NCBI RefSeq assembly: GCF_017355955.1
Contig: NZ_JAFFID010000003.1
Location: 496,001 to 560,000, forward strand
DNA from: Sabulibacter ruber
GTDB taxonomy: Bacteria > Bacteroidota > Bacteroidia > Cytophagales > Hymenobacteraceae
Reading direction: 5' to 3'
Length of the DNA: 64,000 nucleotides
How positions within the stretch are numbered: position 1 is the first letter of the stretch; the number at the start of each line of letters is the position of its first letter. The position numbers and the translations under genes were made by a program. This document shows positions 8,438 through 17,833 of the stretch, piece after piece. The notes beneath the pieces were generated by a model, which did no database searches, had not been told where the DNA came from, and worked only from the letters and a program-made list of their open reading frames with translations.

Positions 8438-9043
8438 TTAAATGGAGTCTGTCACCACCAGGAGCGCGTAAATGATACCTGGCAAGATGAAGAGCAAGGT
8501 CAACAGTACGCTTATCCAGAACCTGCTTCCTAAGCCCTCATGCAGGAAAACGGCTAACGGAGGCAGTAAAATAGCCAGAATGATTTTCAGCACCGTGCCT
8601 ACCTCGTTGGTACCTCTAATGGCATTCTTAACCTCTTTCTTAAACTCCTTTTTCTCGGCCTTGGTCATGCTTTCCAGACGGCTTTTGGCAGACTCCAAAA
8701 CCAAGTTCTCCTTCAACGTTAAAGAGGGCTTGGCAGCGGTGGGCGTGTTTACTTCTGCTATCCTTTTGGTTTCAAATAAAACCGGTTCAGCTTTCCCCGC
8801 ATTGGCCTCCAACACCGGCTCTGCCTTTGCCTCAACCGGTGTTATATCCGCTGGCACGCTCACCGTTCCTTCAGTAACCGTTGTTTCTACCGGAGCCGCG
8901 GCAGGATCAACCTTCGCGACGGATTTTTGATATGATTCTGGCTTTACAGAAGAAAACCGATAATACTCTGTGGAGCTACAGGCCAGCAAGAACTGGCCAA
9001 CCAGGAAAACAAGTACAAGCTGCAGTAAACTTTTAAACTTCAT
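8438..9043 (-). CDS. Lipoprotein with C-terminal Pmp3/YqaE membrane domain
   Basis: A 201-residue protein in three parts. Residues 1-22 are a lipoprotein signal ending LLAC (Cys22). Residues about 25-125 are a low-complexity region rich in Pro, Ala, Val and Glu, likely an extended linker, followed by a charged helical stretch (MTKAEKKEFKKEVKNA). Residues about 148-201 are a Pmp3/YqaE (UPF0057) domain: two transmembrane segments with LAILLPPLAVFLHEGLG and the P-G-I-I-Y-A-L turn. Stand-alone Pmp3 proteins are about 50 residues and are linked to membrane potential and salt stress in yeast and plants. Here the domain is tethered to a lipid anchor by the linker, a form I believe is common only in Bacteroidota. 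Monocistronic. Confidence 0.82.
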   Translation of the reverse strand: MKFKSLLQLVLVFLVGQFLLACSSTEYYRFSSVKPESYQKSVAKVDPAAAPVETTVTEGTVSVPADITPVEAKAEPVLEANAGKAEPVLFETKRIAEVNTPTAAKPSLTLKENLVLESAKSRLESMTKAEKKEFKKEVKNAIRGTNEVGTVLKIILAILLPPLAVFLHEGLGSRFWISVLLTLLFILPGIIYALLVVTDSI

Positions 9044-9632
9044 AGTATTGAGAATTATGTTAAAAGAAAAAGTTCTCTATTGGTATTTTCCTTCACCTAC
9101 AGCTGTCTTCTCCCCCTTCACCTAGAAAATAAGGCTACCTTAGCCCACCCACCTTAATACTATACTTATCTATAATTAGTTATACATTTTTGATATTGGG
9201 CATAGATCAAAAAGATTTTATACCTAAAATGAAGTAGCCTGAGAGGTCGCTCCTACTCCTAAATAACTGCACTGCACAAGGCACTTCTAAATGAGAATGT
9301 GGTGTGAACTAGTACCCATACATGCCTTGGTAAAGAAGATGAAACAACATGCCATCAGCCATGCTAAAGAAGTTATATTTTAAGAACAAGGAATAGCTTC
9401 CTTCGCTTCAAACCTCTTCTGCAACATAGATATATTCATATTCCTTTCTTATAAACAAACCTGTATGGCCATTAATCAAATATCTCTTTAACCCAACTCT
9501 CTTCTTTGATGCACCTGAACCACAATTCACTTATTCCCTGCTAAACTATTGCTGACAAGAGATTTTATAGTATTCACGCTAATTTCCTTATTTTAAACAC
9601 TCATGGCAACAGCACATTTTAGGGCAATCTGT
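9044..9632. other. AT-rich gap without recognised gene
   Basis: About 590 bp between divergent genes, clearly richer in A and T than the flanking coding DNA and with frequent stops in all frames. I see no RNA gene, long inverted repeat or strong promoter other than the box at 9633 near its end. Confidence 0.5.
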
Positions 9633-9640
9633 TACCTTTG
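9633..9640 (+). promoter_or_regulatory. Bacteroidota -7 promoter box for the GAF kinase gene
   Basis: TACCTTTG, a full match to TAnnTTTG, about 48 bp before the start codon at 9689. No clear -33 TTG is present. Confidence 0.5.
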
Positions 9641-9688
9641 CAAACGACAAACAACAACTTATAAATTTTATATAAGCCCCCTACTGAC

Positions 9689-10918
9689 ATGATTGACCCT
9701 GGCCTCCCCGAGAATGAAGCAGAACGGTTGAAAGCACTGGAGCAATACCAGATCTTAGATTCGTTACCGGAGAAAGATTTCGATGATCTTACCAAGATGG
9801 CGTCCGCCATTTGCCAGACCCCTATTTCCCTGATCACGTTCATTGACGCCAACCGGCAATGGTTTAAGTCAACCCTGGGGATTGAAGGAACCGAAACCCC
9901 GCGGGAATTGGCTTTTTGCGCCCATGCCATCAAAGAACCAACCCAACCTTTGATTGTACCAGATGCCTCTAAGGACGAGCGGTTCCACGACAACCCCTTT
10001 GTAACCGGCGAACCTAATGTGACCTTCTACGCGGGGGTTCCGCTGTGCTCGCCTGAGGGGTACGCCATGGGTACCCTCTGCGTCATTGACTCCAAGCCTC
10101 ACGCGCTTTCCGCTACCCAACTGGAGGCGTTGAAGGCATTGGCAAACCAGGTAGTAAGCCAATTAGAGCTCCGGAAGAAAAACAGGGAATTAGAAAAGCT
10201 AAATCAGGAAGTAACGCAACTGAACCACAGCCTGTCTGAGTTCTCGTACCGGGTTTCACATGACTTGAAAGCCCCTTTACGCGGAATCAGCAGTTTATCT
10301 GCGTGGCTCAGCGAAGAGTACGCCACCAGATTAGACTCCCAGGGCACCCATTACCTGCAACTCATAAATAAACGCGCAGACCAATTACAGCATCTTATTG
10401 AAGGAATTCTACTCTTTGCTAAAAACACCTCTCTGAAGGAAGACCAAACCCAGGAAATTGACCTGAAAGAACTACTGGAACAGGTGTTAGACCATTGCGA
10501 AGTACCCGGCCATTTTAAGGTATGGTACCCTCAGGAAACCGCCGTTGTAAATTCTTCCCGCATCGGGCTTTACCAGATTCTGCAGAACCTGGTGACCAAC
10601 TCGGTGAAATACAATGACAAACCTACGGGAGAGCTGGAGATTGAATACCAGATCCACCCAAAGGGTTTCATGTTACGGGTAACCGATAATGGCCCGGGCA
10701 TTCCGGCAACGCAGCGGGAAAAGGCTTTCCGTTTGTTTGAAACCTTGGGTAGCAAGAAAGAATGCCAGGACGGCAGCATGGGCATTGGCTTGGCAACGGT
10801 TCAATCCATTACCAAAAAGCTGGGCGGCTCTGTCTGCATCACCGACCGCAACGACGGCAAAGCCGGTGCCTGCTTTCTACTGAACTTCGGGAAGGTGGAA
10901 TCAGAGCAAACCACCTAA
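9689..10918 (+). CDS. GAF-domain sensor histidine kinase
   Basis: A 409-residue soluble kinase. Residues about 25-160 form a GAF domain (ISLITFIDANRQWFKS, then FYAGVPL and MGTLCVID). A coiled coil at about 160-185 leads to the dimerisation/phosphoacceptor domain with the H box SHDLKAPLR (His191). The catalytic ATPase domain follows, with N box LVTNSVKYND, G1 box DNGPGIP, F box F-R-L-F-E-T-L and G2 box MGIGLA. There is no membrane segment or receiver domain, so it senses a cytoplasmic signal and passes phosphate to an unlinked partner. The H box differs from those of the two PAS kinases nearby (SHNLxAPVAN). Monocistronic, ending at the hairpin 10974-11033. Confidence 0.92.
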   Translation: MIDPGLPENEAERLKALEQYQILDSLPEKDFDDLTKMASAICQTPISLITFIDANRQWFKSTLGIEGTETPRELAFCAHAIKEPTQPLIVPDASKDERFHDNPFVTGEPNVTFYAGVPLCSPEGYAMGTLCVIDSKPHALSATQLEALKALANQVVSQLELRKKNRELEKLNQEVTQLNHSLSEFSYRVSHDLKAPLRGISSLSAWLSEEYATRLDSQGTHYLQLINKRADQLQHLIEGILLFAKNTSLKEDQTQEIDLKELLEQVLDHCEVPGHFKVWYPQETAVVNSSRIGLYQILQNLVTNSVKYNDKPTGELEIEYQIHPKGFMLRVTDNGPGIPATQREKAFRLFETLGSKKECQDGSMGIGLATVQSITKKLGGSVCITDRNDGKAGACFLLNFGKVESEQTT

Positions 10919-10973
10919 GTCAAAGGATTAATTCTGAATCATTCAGGAAGCCGGTTTTCTAACTTAAGCAGAA

Positions 10974-11033
10974 ACAAAGAGAGGCGTTTTAGGGCTGAAT
11001 TGCAGAAATCAGCCTTAAAACGCCTCTCTTTGT
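10974..11033. terminator. 25-bp-stem bidirectional terminator containing a 36-nt element
   Basis: Arms of 25 nt (from ACAAAGAGAGGCG to CGCCTCTCTTTGT) pair with one mismatch around a 10-nt loop, followed by TTTTTTT. It separates two convergent kinase genes. The inner 36 nt (10986-11021) match the dispersed palindromic element, so element and terminator are merged here. Confidence 0.88.
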
Positions 11034-11041
11034 TTTTTTAC

Positions 11042-13621
11042 TTATTTAGGTGAAGTAGCCGCTCCCGGCAAGAAGATGGAAACCTGGGTACCTTTGTTTA
11101 CCTGACTGGTCATTTCAATGGTTCCGCCCATGCTTTCTACGTGGGTTTTGACCAGGAACAAGCCTACTCCCCGCCCCTTCTTATTCATGTGGAAGCGTTT
11201 ATAGAGCTTGAAGACGTTTCCTCCGGCCTTGCTCATGTCAAACCCCGAGCCGTTGTCTGAGAACACCAGATGGGCTACTCCCTTGCTGCAGAATTCACAA
11301 CTGATGTTCACCTCCAGGGGTCTGCTCTCAGCCCGGTACTTAATGGCGTTAGACAGCAGGTTATAGAAAATACTGTAGATGTAGGCCCTGTTGGCATGCA
11401 GTTTTATACTGGCATCCAGGTTCAGATTTACCTTCCCGTTATGGTTGGCCAGCGATTCCTGGAAGAACTGCAGTACCTGTTCGCACACTTCGCTTAGCAC
11501 CACGGTTTCACGGTCCATCACGTCCTGCTTGTCTCTCACCGAGAGAATCAGGTTCAGGTCACGCAGCACTGTGTCTAGTTTGAAGATACTGGTTTTCAGG
11601 TAGCTCAGAGAGGTGTCATACTCCTTGGAGTTCTTGTCCAGTTTAGTAAGCAACTCTGACAAGCCCATGGCATTGGCCACCGGGGCCCTCAGGTTGTGGG
11701 AGACTATGTAGGTAAACTGTTGCAAGTCGCGGTTCTGCCGATACAGGTCATTGGTCATCTGCAACTGCTTATCTTCGGCATCCTTCCGCTGGGAAATGTC
11801 TTTCAGAATAGCAACGTGCTGCACAATGGCGCCCTGCTCATCAAAAACCGGAGCCACATCCGCAGATACCCATACCCTGTCCTGCCCCTTTACGTAGGCC
11901 TGGAAAATCACGTTGAATGGCACACCTTTGCGCAAATCCTGCTCAACCTGCAGGATTCTTCCGGGGTCAGACTCCGGCCCGGTAAGGATGCTGCTAGGTT
12001 TCAGCCCAATTACTTCTTCCTTGGTGTAACCCGTGATTTGGCTGAAAGCCTCATTCACCCATTCCACTCTTCCCTGGGCATCGGTGATGATTACCCCGTT
12101 GGTGATTTTGCTTGCCACCAGAGAAAGTTTTTCCAGTTCTCGCTGGGCTTCCACTTTGGCCGTGGAATCAGAAAAATAAACCGAAAGCCCTTCTTCAGAC
12201 GGGTAAGCCTTTATATCAAACCATTTGTTAAACCTATCCAGGTAAATGCCAAAGTTTACGGGTTGCCCCGTCTGCATGGCTTGCGTGAAGTGCTCATAAA
12301 AGGGCCCGGTGGCCAGCTCGGGAAACAACTCCCAAATAGTCCCACCCAGGCACTCTTCTCTGCTCAGCTGAAGAATACGCTCAAATTCTGTGTTGATTAA
12401 CCTGAACCGCCACTCTTTATCAAGCATGTAGAAAGCATCTTTGATGCTCTCAAAAATGGTACTTAAGGTTTCTGCCTGCTTTTGGATGATGGCATTGGCC
12501 CTGGTTACCTCACTTATGTTTTTACCTACTGAGTGTACCCCTACTACTTTTTCATTCACCCGAACAGGAATCTTGGTGATGCTGAGGTGCACACTTGGGT
12601 TATCTTCTACAGGAATCTCCAGGTTTAAGTTGACGATGTTCCCCTGATACGCTTTATCAAGGGCATCTAAACATTGCTCGCCTAAGCCTTCAGGCAGAAA
12701 CTCGAGCAGGTTTCTTGAGATTACTTCTTCTTTAGGCAAATTGACCAGAGACAGGAAACCCGGGTTGGCATCCAGTATGGTTCCATCCTGTTTTTCATAA
12801 AGTACCAGGTCGGGGTTGTTATCGAACAAGGACCTGAACCGCCGTTCGCTTTCTTCAACCTGTAAGGTGGCAAGTTTACGGTCTGTGATATCCCGGGAAC
12901 TTATCACAAATGCCCTGATGGCCGGGTTTCTGAGCTGGTTGCTTACAATGGCATCAATCCATCTCCACTCTCCCTTCTTATTCCTGAACCTGACATCTGG
13001 CACCTGCACTACGTCACTGTGCTGCAGAACATTCCAGAACTCTTCGGCCATTTTGGAATCGTCAGGATGAATGAATTCAAATACATTGCGGCCTTTCAGT
13101 TCTTCTACAGTATAGCCCAGCGCTTTCTGCACAGTTTCCCCTAAATAGATGTATTCCCCTGCTTCGTTGAGCAGCCCCATCATATCAGAGCCGTGCTGCA
13201 CCAGCACTTTATGCCATTCATCCTTCTCTTGCAGCTTTTGATTGGCTGCCAGGTGGTCAGAGGCATCTCTGCCAATGCCATACATGATGTTTTCATCTGC
13301 AGACCAGACCGCAGACCAGGAAATAGCTATCTCCTGCCCACTCAGGTGAGTGTAGTGGTTTATGAAGTTCTTACATGGAAAACCGCCAAATACCTCCCGA
13401 AACGCCTCTTTGGTTTGGGCTCTGTCTTTGGGTGAAACTAAGTCAATGAAGTCCTGCCCCAAAAGCTGTTCGCTTCTGTACCCTAGTATTTGCTCGCAGA
13501 CATCATTGATATAAATAATCTTACCTGTTACATCCAACGCACAAAGCAGATCCGGTGCTTTTTCCATCACCTTCTCTACAATCCGTTTATCCCAATCTAA
13601 CTCAACCTCCTTAGATTCCAC
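11042..13621 (-). CDS. Multi-PAS sensor histidine kinase
   Basis: An 859-residue soluble kinase with about five PAS domains in series (approximate residues 15-130, 135-255, 260-380, 385-495 and 500-625), each with typical I-N-D/I-L-G-Y or Y-T-x-E-E-V phrases, separated by short coiled linkers. The H box is SHNLRAPVAN (His642). The ATPase domain has NLLSNAIKY, DNGSGFDM and GRGVGLFLVK. There is no signal peptide, membrane segment or receiver. The H-box and ATPase sequences closely resemble those of the kinase at 21363, so the two are paralogues. The likely partner is the single-domain receiver at 14196, upstream on the same strand, though a 574-bp gap separates them. Signals are unknown; redox, light or small ligands are usual for PAS. 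Confidence 0.92.
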   Translation of the reverse strand: MESKEVELDWDKRIVEKVMEKAPDLLCALDVTGKIIYINDVCEQILGYRSEQLLGQDFIDLVSPKDRAQTKEAFREVFGGFPCKNFINHYTHLSGQEIAISWSAVWSADENIMYGIGRDASDHLAANQKLQEKDEWHKVLVQHGSDMMGLLNEAGEYIYLGETVQKALGYTVEELKGRNVFEFIHPDDSKMAEEFWNVLQHSDVVQVPDVRFRNKKGEWRWIDAIVSNQLRNPAIRAFVISSRDITDRKLATLQVEESERRFRSLFDNNPDLVLYEKQDGTILDANPGFLSLVNLPKEEVISRNLLEFLPEGLGEQCLDALDKAYQGNIVNLNLEIPVEDNPSVHLSITKIPVRVNEKVVGVHSVGKNISEVTRANAIIQKQAETLSTIFESIKDAFYMLDKEWRFRLINTEFERILQLSREECLGGTIWELFPELATGPFYEHFTQAMQTGQPVNFGIYLDRFNKWFDIKAYPSEEGLSVYFSDSTAKVEAQRELEKLSLVASKITNGVIITDAQGRVEWVNEAFSQITGYTKEEVIGLKPSSILTGPESDPGRILQVEQDLRKGVPFNVIFQAYVKGQDRVWVSADVAPVFDEQGAIVQHVAILKDISQRKDAEDKQLQMTNDLYRQNRDLQQFTYIVSHNLRAPVANAMGLSELLTKLDKNSKEYDTSLSYLKTSIFKLDTVLRDLNLILSVRDKQDVMDRETVVLSEVCEQVLQFFQESLANHNGKVNLNLDASIKLHANRAYIYSIFYNLLSNAIKYRAESRPLEVNISCEFCSKGVAHLVFSDNGSGFDMSKAGGNVFKLYKRFHMNKKGRGVGLFLVKTHVESMGGTIEMTSQVNKGTQVSIFLPGAATSPK

Positions 13622-14130
13622 GTATTATCTCAACAATTTTATACTGCAAGTTACTACTTTAAAAAAATTAATAAATAGTATTATTACCACAAGGCAAAAA
13701 CTCATTCAAATTATTCAAGTATTTAATTCTTTTTAGGTAAAAAGTGACAACAATCATCTTTTAATCACCTGAAATAGAGACTAAGAAAACAACTTCACTC
13801 TCCATAATAGGACATCTATTAAAATCTTCTGCAGGACATCATCAAGACCAAATCATACTAAACTATAACTATTCTCACCCAGATGACAAGTACTCAACAT
13901 CACCAAACGATATACATCTTTAAATAATTTAAAAACGCATTGAAACTTATTAAATATTGGGTGGATTTATAATTTATCAAAGAGAAGGAGCTACTATAAC
14001 CTACACTCTGGCATTCCATAGCTCAAGGGTTAAAAGAACATCAACTTGTTTTCAGGGCGAAAACAGAAAAACAGGCTTAAAACAGATGAGATGAAAAGAG
14101 CGCAGCAAGATGACTATGAAGAAAGAAGGC
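13622..14130. other. AT-rich gap between kinase and receiver genes
   Basis: About 510 bp of AT-rich DNA with stops in all frames. Apart from a copy of the 36-nt element (14048-14083) I recognise nothing; the kinase promoter must lie here, but no TAnnTTTG box is evident on the minus strand. Confidence 0.5.
14048..14083. repeat. 36-nt dispersed palindromic element, copy 4
   Basis: Begins GTTTTCAGGGCG and ends AACAGGCTTAAAAC. Copy 3 lies in the terminator at 10986-11021. Confidence 0.65.
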
Positions 14131-14131
14131 A

Positions 14132-14170
14132 TAAAAAACCCGCTCCTGTAGGATTTACATCTGAGCGGGC
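14132..14170 (-). terminator. Terminator of the receiver gene
   Basis: On the minus strand GCCCGCTC pairs with GAGCGGG and is followed by TTTTTTAT; it lies 26 bp beyond the stop codon of the gene ending at 14196. Confidence 0.8.
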
Positions 14171-14195
14171 TGGTGAAACGAGTTTGTGAAAGTGG

Positions 14196-14588
14196 CTACA
14201 GTTCGGCTACCACCTTTTTGAAGTCAAATTCATTCAGGGGCTTGATCAGGCTGGTAGTGATGCCCAGAGACCGCATCTGGTTCATGTCTGAAGAATTGGA
14301 AGACGTAGACAACACCACAATCTTGGTAGAGGCTTCTTTAGACAACGGGAGCTTTTTATATTCTTCCAGAAAAGAGAAACCGTCCAGAACGGGCATGTTG
14401 ATATCCAGCAGGATCAGTTCAGGGTAATCCTCGGCGGAGGTAAGTTTCTGAAGATACGCCAAACCTTCCAAGCCGTTGAGGGCAACGGAGATGTGTTCTG
14501 CTATCCCGGTTTCTTCGATAACAGTCTGATTGAGAAAGTTTGTGATCTCATCATCCTCTATCAGTAGAATCGATTTAATTTTCTTCAC
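14196..14588 (-). CDS. Single-domain response regulator (CheY-like), pair 1
   Basis: A 130-residue protein made only of a receiver domain: acidic pocket E-D-D (residues 11-13), phosphoacceptor Asp62 in LLDINMP, a Ser/Thr switch in VLSTS and the conserved Lys in LIKPL near 118. No DNA-binding output is present, so it would act by protein contact or as a phosphorelay step. The N-terminal phrase EDDEITNFL is shared with the receiver at 20960 (DDDEIHNFL), which marks them as paralogues. It lies upstream of the PAS kinase at 11042 on the same strand, but with its own terminator between, so the two are probably transcribed separately. Confidence 0.92.
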   Translation of the reverse strand: MKKIKSILLIEDDEITNFLNQTVIEETGIAEHISVALNGLEGLAYLQKLTSAEDYPELILLDINMPVLDGFSFLEEYKKLPLSKEASTKIVVLSTSSNSSDMNQMRSLGITTSLIKPLNEFDFKKVVAEL

Positions 14589-14772
14589 AGGTAATCCAAT
14601 TTCAGGGTGGGGGTATTCGGTTTGTGATGGTAAAATAAATGCAAACCAATGAATAAATACGTATTTCTTATCTAAGAAATTGTTTGAGAGGTAAAAATAT
14701 TAAGATTTTTCCACTATAACATTCTCATTATCAATAAAAAGCAAATACAACCACCTACCCGCATCATTTTCC

Positions 14773-15969
14773 TCAGAACCTACTACTTGCTGGTTTACTC
14801 CGTTTCCGGGCATATCTGCTCAACACCAGGTACCCTGCCATCCCACTCAGGAGCGAGGCCATTAAAATGGCAAATTTGGCGTTAGTCTGGTAGGCTTCCT
14901 CCTGAAAAGAAAGCAAGGCGATGAAGATAGACATGGTAAAGCCAATCCCGGCCAACATCCCTACCCCAGCCATCTGACCCCATGACACGTGCGCAGGCAA
15001 ACTGCTCAGCCGAAACCGTACCGACACCCAGGAAAAAAGCAGAATACCAAGGGGCTTGCCCAGGAAAAGCCCCAAAAGAATACCCAAACCCAACGGACTC
15101 ACCAGCCCTTCCACCATTCCTGCCTCAAACCTGATGTTGGTGTTCACAAAAGCGAAGATGGGCATGATCACAAAGTTAACCGGGTTCACCAGGGCATGCT
15201 CCAGTTTCTCCAGCGGCGACTCCTTTGAAGTTTGATTTGTGGGGATGGTGAACGCAGTCAGTACCCCGGCCAGGGTGGCATGCACGCCCGAATGGTGAAT
15301 GCAGTACCACATCACCAAACCGGGAACGAGGTAAAACAGCAACGAAGTGACCCCAAACCGATTCAGGGCAATCAGAAGCACCATGATTCCGCCGGCGTAG
15401 AGCAGATAATCCAGATGCAGCTCGGTGGAGTAGAAAACAGCAATCACCAGAATGGCCATCAGGTCATCCACAATGGCCAAAGCAGTCAGGAAAATCTTCA
15501 GGCCCAGGGGTAAGCGGTTGCCTAAAATGGAAAGTATGCCAATGGCAAAGGCGATGTCAGTGGCCATGGGAATACCCCAACCGCTGGCGGTAGGCTCTCC
15601 GGCATTGATGCCATAGAAGATAAGAGCCGGCGCTAGGACTCCCCCCAGCGCCCCGAAAATGGGGAGTGCCGCTTGCTTCAGGGAAGACAGTTCGCCTTCC
15701 AGCAACTCCCGCTTAATTTCCAAGCCCACCAGCAAAAAGAACACAGCCATCAATCCATCATTTACCCACAGCAAAATAGGGTATCTCAGCCCGATGCTCG
15801 CAGAGGCGTATCCGACCTCTTTTGCTAAAAACAGCTCTAAATCATCGCCCAGCGGAGAATTTGCCACCAGCAGTGACAGCGCCACAAAAAACATGAGCAG
15901 AAAACCTCCCGCTGAGGCTGACTTGAAAAAGGACCTGAACACCCTTAGGTTGATAAGGCGATGGATCAT
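14773..15969 (-). CDS. nhaA: Na+/H+ antiporter NhaA
   Basis: A 398-residue inner-membrane antiporter that expels Na+ or Li+ in exchange for protons. Around eleven to twelve hydrophobic segments are visible, with the family signatures VGLEIKRELLEGEL, TDIAFAIGIL and the paired aspartates in LAIVDDLMAILVIA, the ion-binding site in Escherichia coli NhaA. I start at the ATG giving MIHRLIN; an in-frame TTG two codons earlier is less likely. The C terminus (residues after 385) is a basic tail. It sits between a receiver gene and the trehalase gene, all on the minus strand, near the KtrAB potassium system, which suggests salt and pH homeostasis as a local theme. Confidence 0.95.
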   Translation of the reverse strand: MIHRLINLRVFRSFFKSASAGGFLLMFFVALSLLVANSPLGDDLELFLAKEVGYASASIGLRYPILLWVNDGLMAVFFLLVGLEIKRELLEGELSSLKQAALPIFGALGGVLAPALIFYGINAGEPTASGWGIPMATDIAFAIGILSILGNRLPLGLKIFLTALAIVDDLMAILVIAVFYSTELHLDYLLYAGGIMVLLIALNRFGVTSLLFYLVPGLVMWYCIHHSGVHATLAGVLTAFTIPTNQTSKESPLEKLEHALVNPVNFVIMPIFAFVNTNIRFEAGMVEGLVSPLGLGILLGLFLGKPLGILLFSWVSVRFRLSSLPAHVSWGQMAGVGMLAGIGFTMSIFIALLSFQEEAYQTNAKFAILMASLLSGMAGYLVLSRYARKRSKPASSRF

Positions 15970-16011
15970 GGGCAATTGGTTATGGTGGTAAATGGCTGGT
16001 CTAAAGCGACC

Positions 16012-16047
16012 GTTTAGGGGCTGTTTTCTGGAAAACAGCCCCTAAAC
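16012..16047. repeat. 36-nt dispersed palindromic element, copy 5 (perfect palindrome)
   Basis: The most symmetrical copy: the 17-nt arms GTTTAGGGGCTGTTTTC and GAAAACAGCCCCTAAAC are exact reverse complements around a TG centre. It lies between trehalase and nhaA and may terminate trehalase mRNA. Confidence 0.8.
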
Positions 16048-16067
16048 AGGTATATAACTGCGTTAAG

Positions 16068-17660
16068 CTATTTCTTGGGCTGCATCAGTAATCTCAGCAA
16101 TACTCCGTTGGTCCATCCGAAGCCATCCTGATTGGGGTACTCCCCGCCGCCTCCTTCCGCCCCGGGCCTCTCCACGTTGTATTTCTCGGTTAACTTGCCC
16201 GAGAGCCGGAAAACCTCCACGTTCTGCTTGGTCCAGTTGGCGGCAACGGCATCGGCTAGTTTGTTTTGCTTGTAGGCGCGCAGCCCCTGGATGCTCATCC
16301 ACTGCAAGGGAGCCCATCCGTTGGGTGCGTCCCACTGCTGGCCAGAATGGGTAAGGGTAGTCACTAGACCGCCTTGTTTCAGGAAATCACGTTCCAGTTT
16401 CTGGGCCACAGCTTTGGCCTGGGCTTTGGTAGCCATGCTGAAAAACAGGGGCGCTACTGCTGCCAGGGTAGGAATGTTGGTGGTTTGCTGGCGCGTGAAG
16501 TCATAGTCATAGAAGAACTGATCTTTGGCGCTCCAGCAATACGCAAGCAGCGCTTTTTTTCGCTGCTCGGCTTTTTGCCTGAAGTTTTGTTCCTGTTCTT
16601 TGCTCCCCTCCAGTTGGGCCATGTCTGCCAGCGTAACCTCTACGTTGTACAGCAAGGCATTGAGGTCTACGGGAATCAACTGGGTGGTCCTGATAGTCTC
16701 CAGCGATTTCTGGTCTGAAAACCAGCGGCTGCTGAAGTCCCAGCCAGACTCGGCGGCGGCTCTGAGATCACGGTACACTTCCTGCGGATTTCGGCCGGAG
16801 GCATGGGCCACCTCTACGTCTTCTTTGTAGGCCTCGGGGCGGGGCCAGGGATCATCATCCCAGTACCGGTTCAGGTAACTGCCATCGGGCATGCGCACCA
16901 CCCTGCGGTGGGCCGGGTGCGCGGCTGAGAGGGTCTCCTGCCCGCTCATCCAGAAGTCATACTCTTTCCGCAAAGCGGGCGCATATTGCTTGAGCACCTC
17001 CTGCCCTTTCTCCTTGGCCAGAATCCGCAACATAAGGGCGTAGAAAGGCGGTTGCGAGCGGCTCACGTAATAGCTGCGGTTCCCGTTAGGGATATGCCCT
17101 ACCGTGTTGATGAGGTAAGTGAAGTTATCAATCATGTTCTGGATTAACTCCACTTGGTTGGCTTGCTGCAGCCCCAGCATGGTGAAGTAACTGTCCCAGT
17201 AGTAAATCTCCCGGAAGCGCCCGCCCGGTACCACATAGGCATTGGGCAAGGGAATAAGAGAACTCTTCTCAGGCACGGGTTGGCGCGTGAGAACAGGCCA
17301 TAAACGGTTGATATGCCCTGCAACCCCCAACGTAGAATCTGACCTGAACTCATTGGCAGGTTCAGGAGGCAGGTGAAAGTGCCGCAGCACAAACGCCTTC
17401 AGGTTAAAGCTGGCCTTCCCTTTTTCCCGGGCATACGCCTGCATGATTTGCTCCGGCGATGATTTAGGAATACAATCTGGGAACGTCTTGGAATCTGGGA
17501 AAACAGGCGCCATCTGCACTTGCTTGAACAAATCGCCTAGCTGTTCATGCGGCCTGTACTGCGCTTGTGTGCTTCCAATGCAAGCCCAGAGGCAAAGCAG
17601 GAGAAGCAGAAAGCGGTAGGGAATAAGATCAGAAGCTGAGCGGGAATATGCGTTCTTCAT
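16068..17660 (-). CDS. treA: Periplasmic alpha,alpha-trehalase (GH37)
   Basis: A 530-residue trehalase that splits trehalose into two glucose molecules. The N terminus has a signal peptide (hydrophobic FLLLLLCLWACIGS, then a cut near TQA-QYRP, residue 34). Both family signatures are present: PGGRFREIYYWDSY (about residues 165-178) and QWDAPNGWAP (about 457-466). The (alpha/alpha)6 barrel motif DDDPWPRPEAY and the conserved GWDFSSRWF segment with its catalytic Asp are also seen, and a C-terminal glycine-rich EGGGGEYPNQDGFGWTNG matches the substrate lid. Length agrees with periplasmic TreA. It would let the cell use trehalose, or recover it as an osmolyte. Single-gene unit; an element copy follows its stop codon. 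Confidence 0.95.
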   Translation of the reverse strand: MKNAYSRSASDLIPYRFLLLLLCLWACIGSTQAQYRPHEQLGDLFKQVQMAPVFPDSKTFPDCIPKSSPEQIMQAYAREKGKASFNLKAFVLRHFHLPPEPANEFRSDSTLGVAGHINRLWPVLTRQPVPEKSSLIPLPNAYVVPGGRFREIYYWDSYFTMLGLQQANQVELIQNMIDNFTYLINTVGHIPNGNRSYYVSRSQPPFYALMLRILAKEKGQEVLKQYAPALRKEYDFWMSGQETLSAAHPAHRRVVRMPDGSYLNRYWDDDPWPRPEAYKEDVEVAHASGRNPQEVYRDLRAAAESGWDFSSRWFSDQKSLETIRTTQLIPVDLNALLYNVEVTLADMAQLEGSKEQEQNFRQKAEQRKKALLAYCWSAKDQFFYDYDFTRQQTTNIPTLAAVAPLFFSMATKAQAKAVAQKLERDFLKQGGLVTTLTHSGQQWDAPNGWAPLQWMSIQGLRAYKQNKLADAVAANWTKQNVEVFRLSGKLTEKYNVERPGAEGGGGEYPNQDGFGWTNGVLLRLLMQPKK

Positions 17661-17764
17661 CAGAAAGGAAATTGATTCAATTCCCTTTCTTTACGCAGAA
17701 GCAAATGCAAAAGGATACATAGGTCCATCCTGCAGCCGAAGACCTTTGCGTTCCGACTAAAGCT

Positions 17765-17800
17765 GTTTTCAGGCCATTTTAGCAAATCAAGCCTGAAAAC
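17765..17800. repeat. 36-nt dispersed palindromic element, copy 6
   Basis: Outer arms GTTTTCAGGC and GCCTGAAAAC pair perfectly; the centre CATTTTAGCAAATCAA is less symmetrical. Located between ktrA and the trehalase gene. Confidence 0.75.
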
Positions 17801-17833
17801 GAATAGGAGATTTCAGCCTTATCTTGTGCTTCA

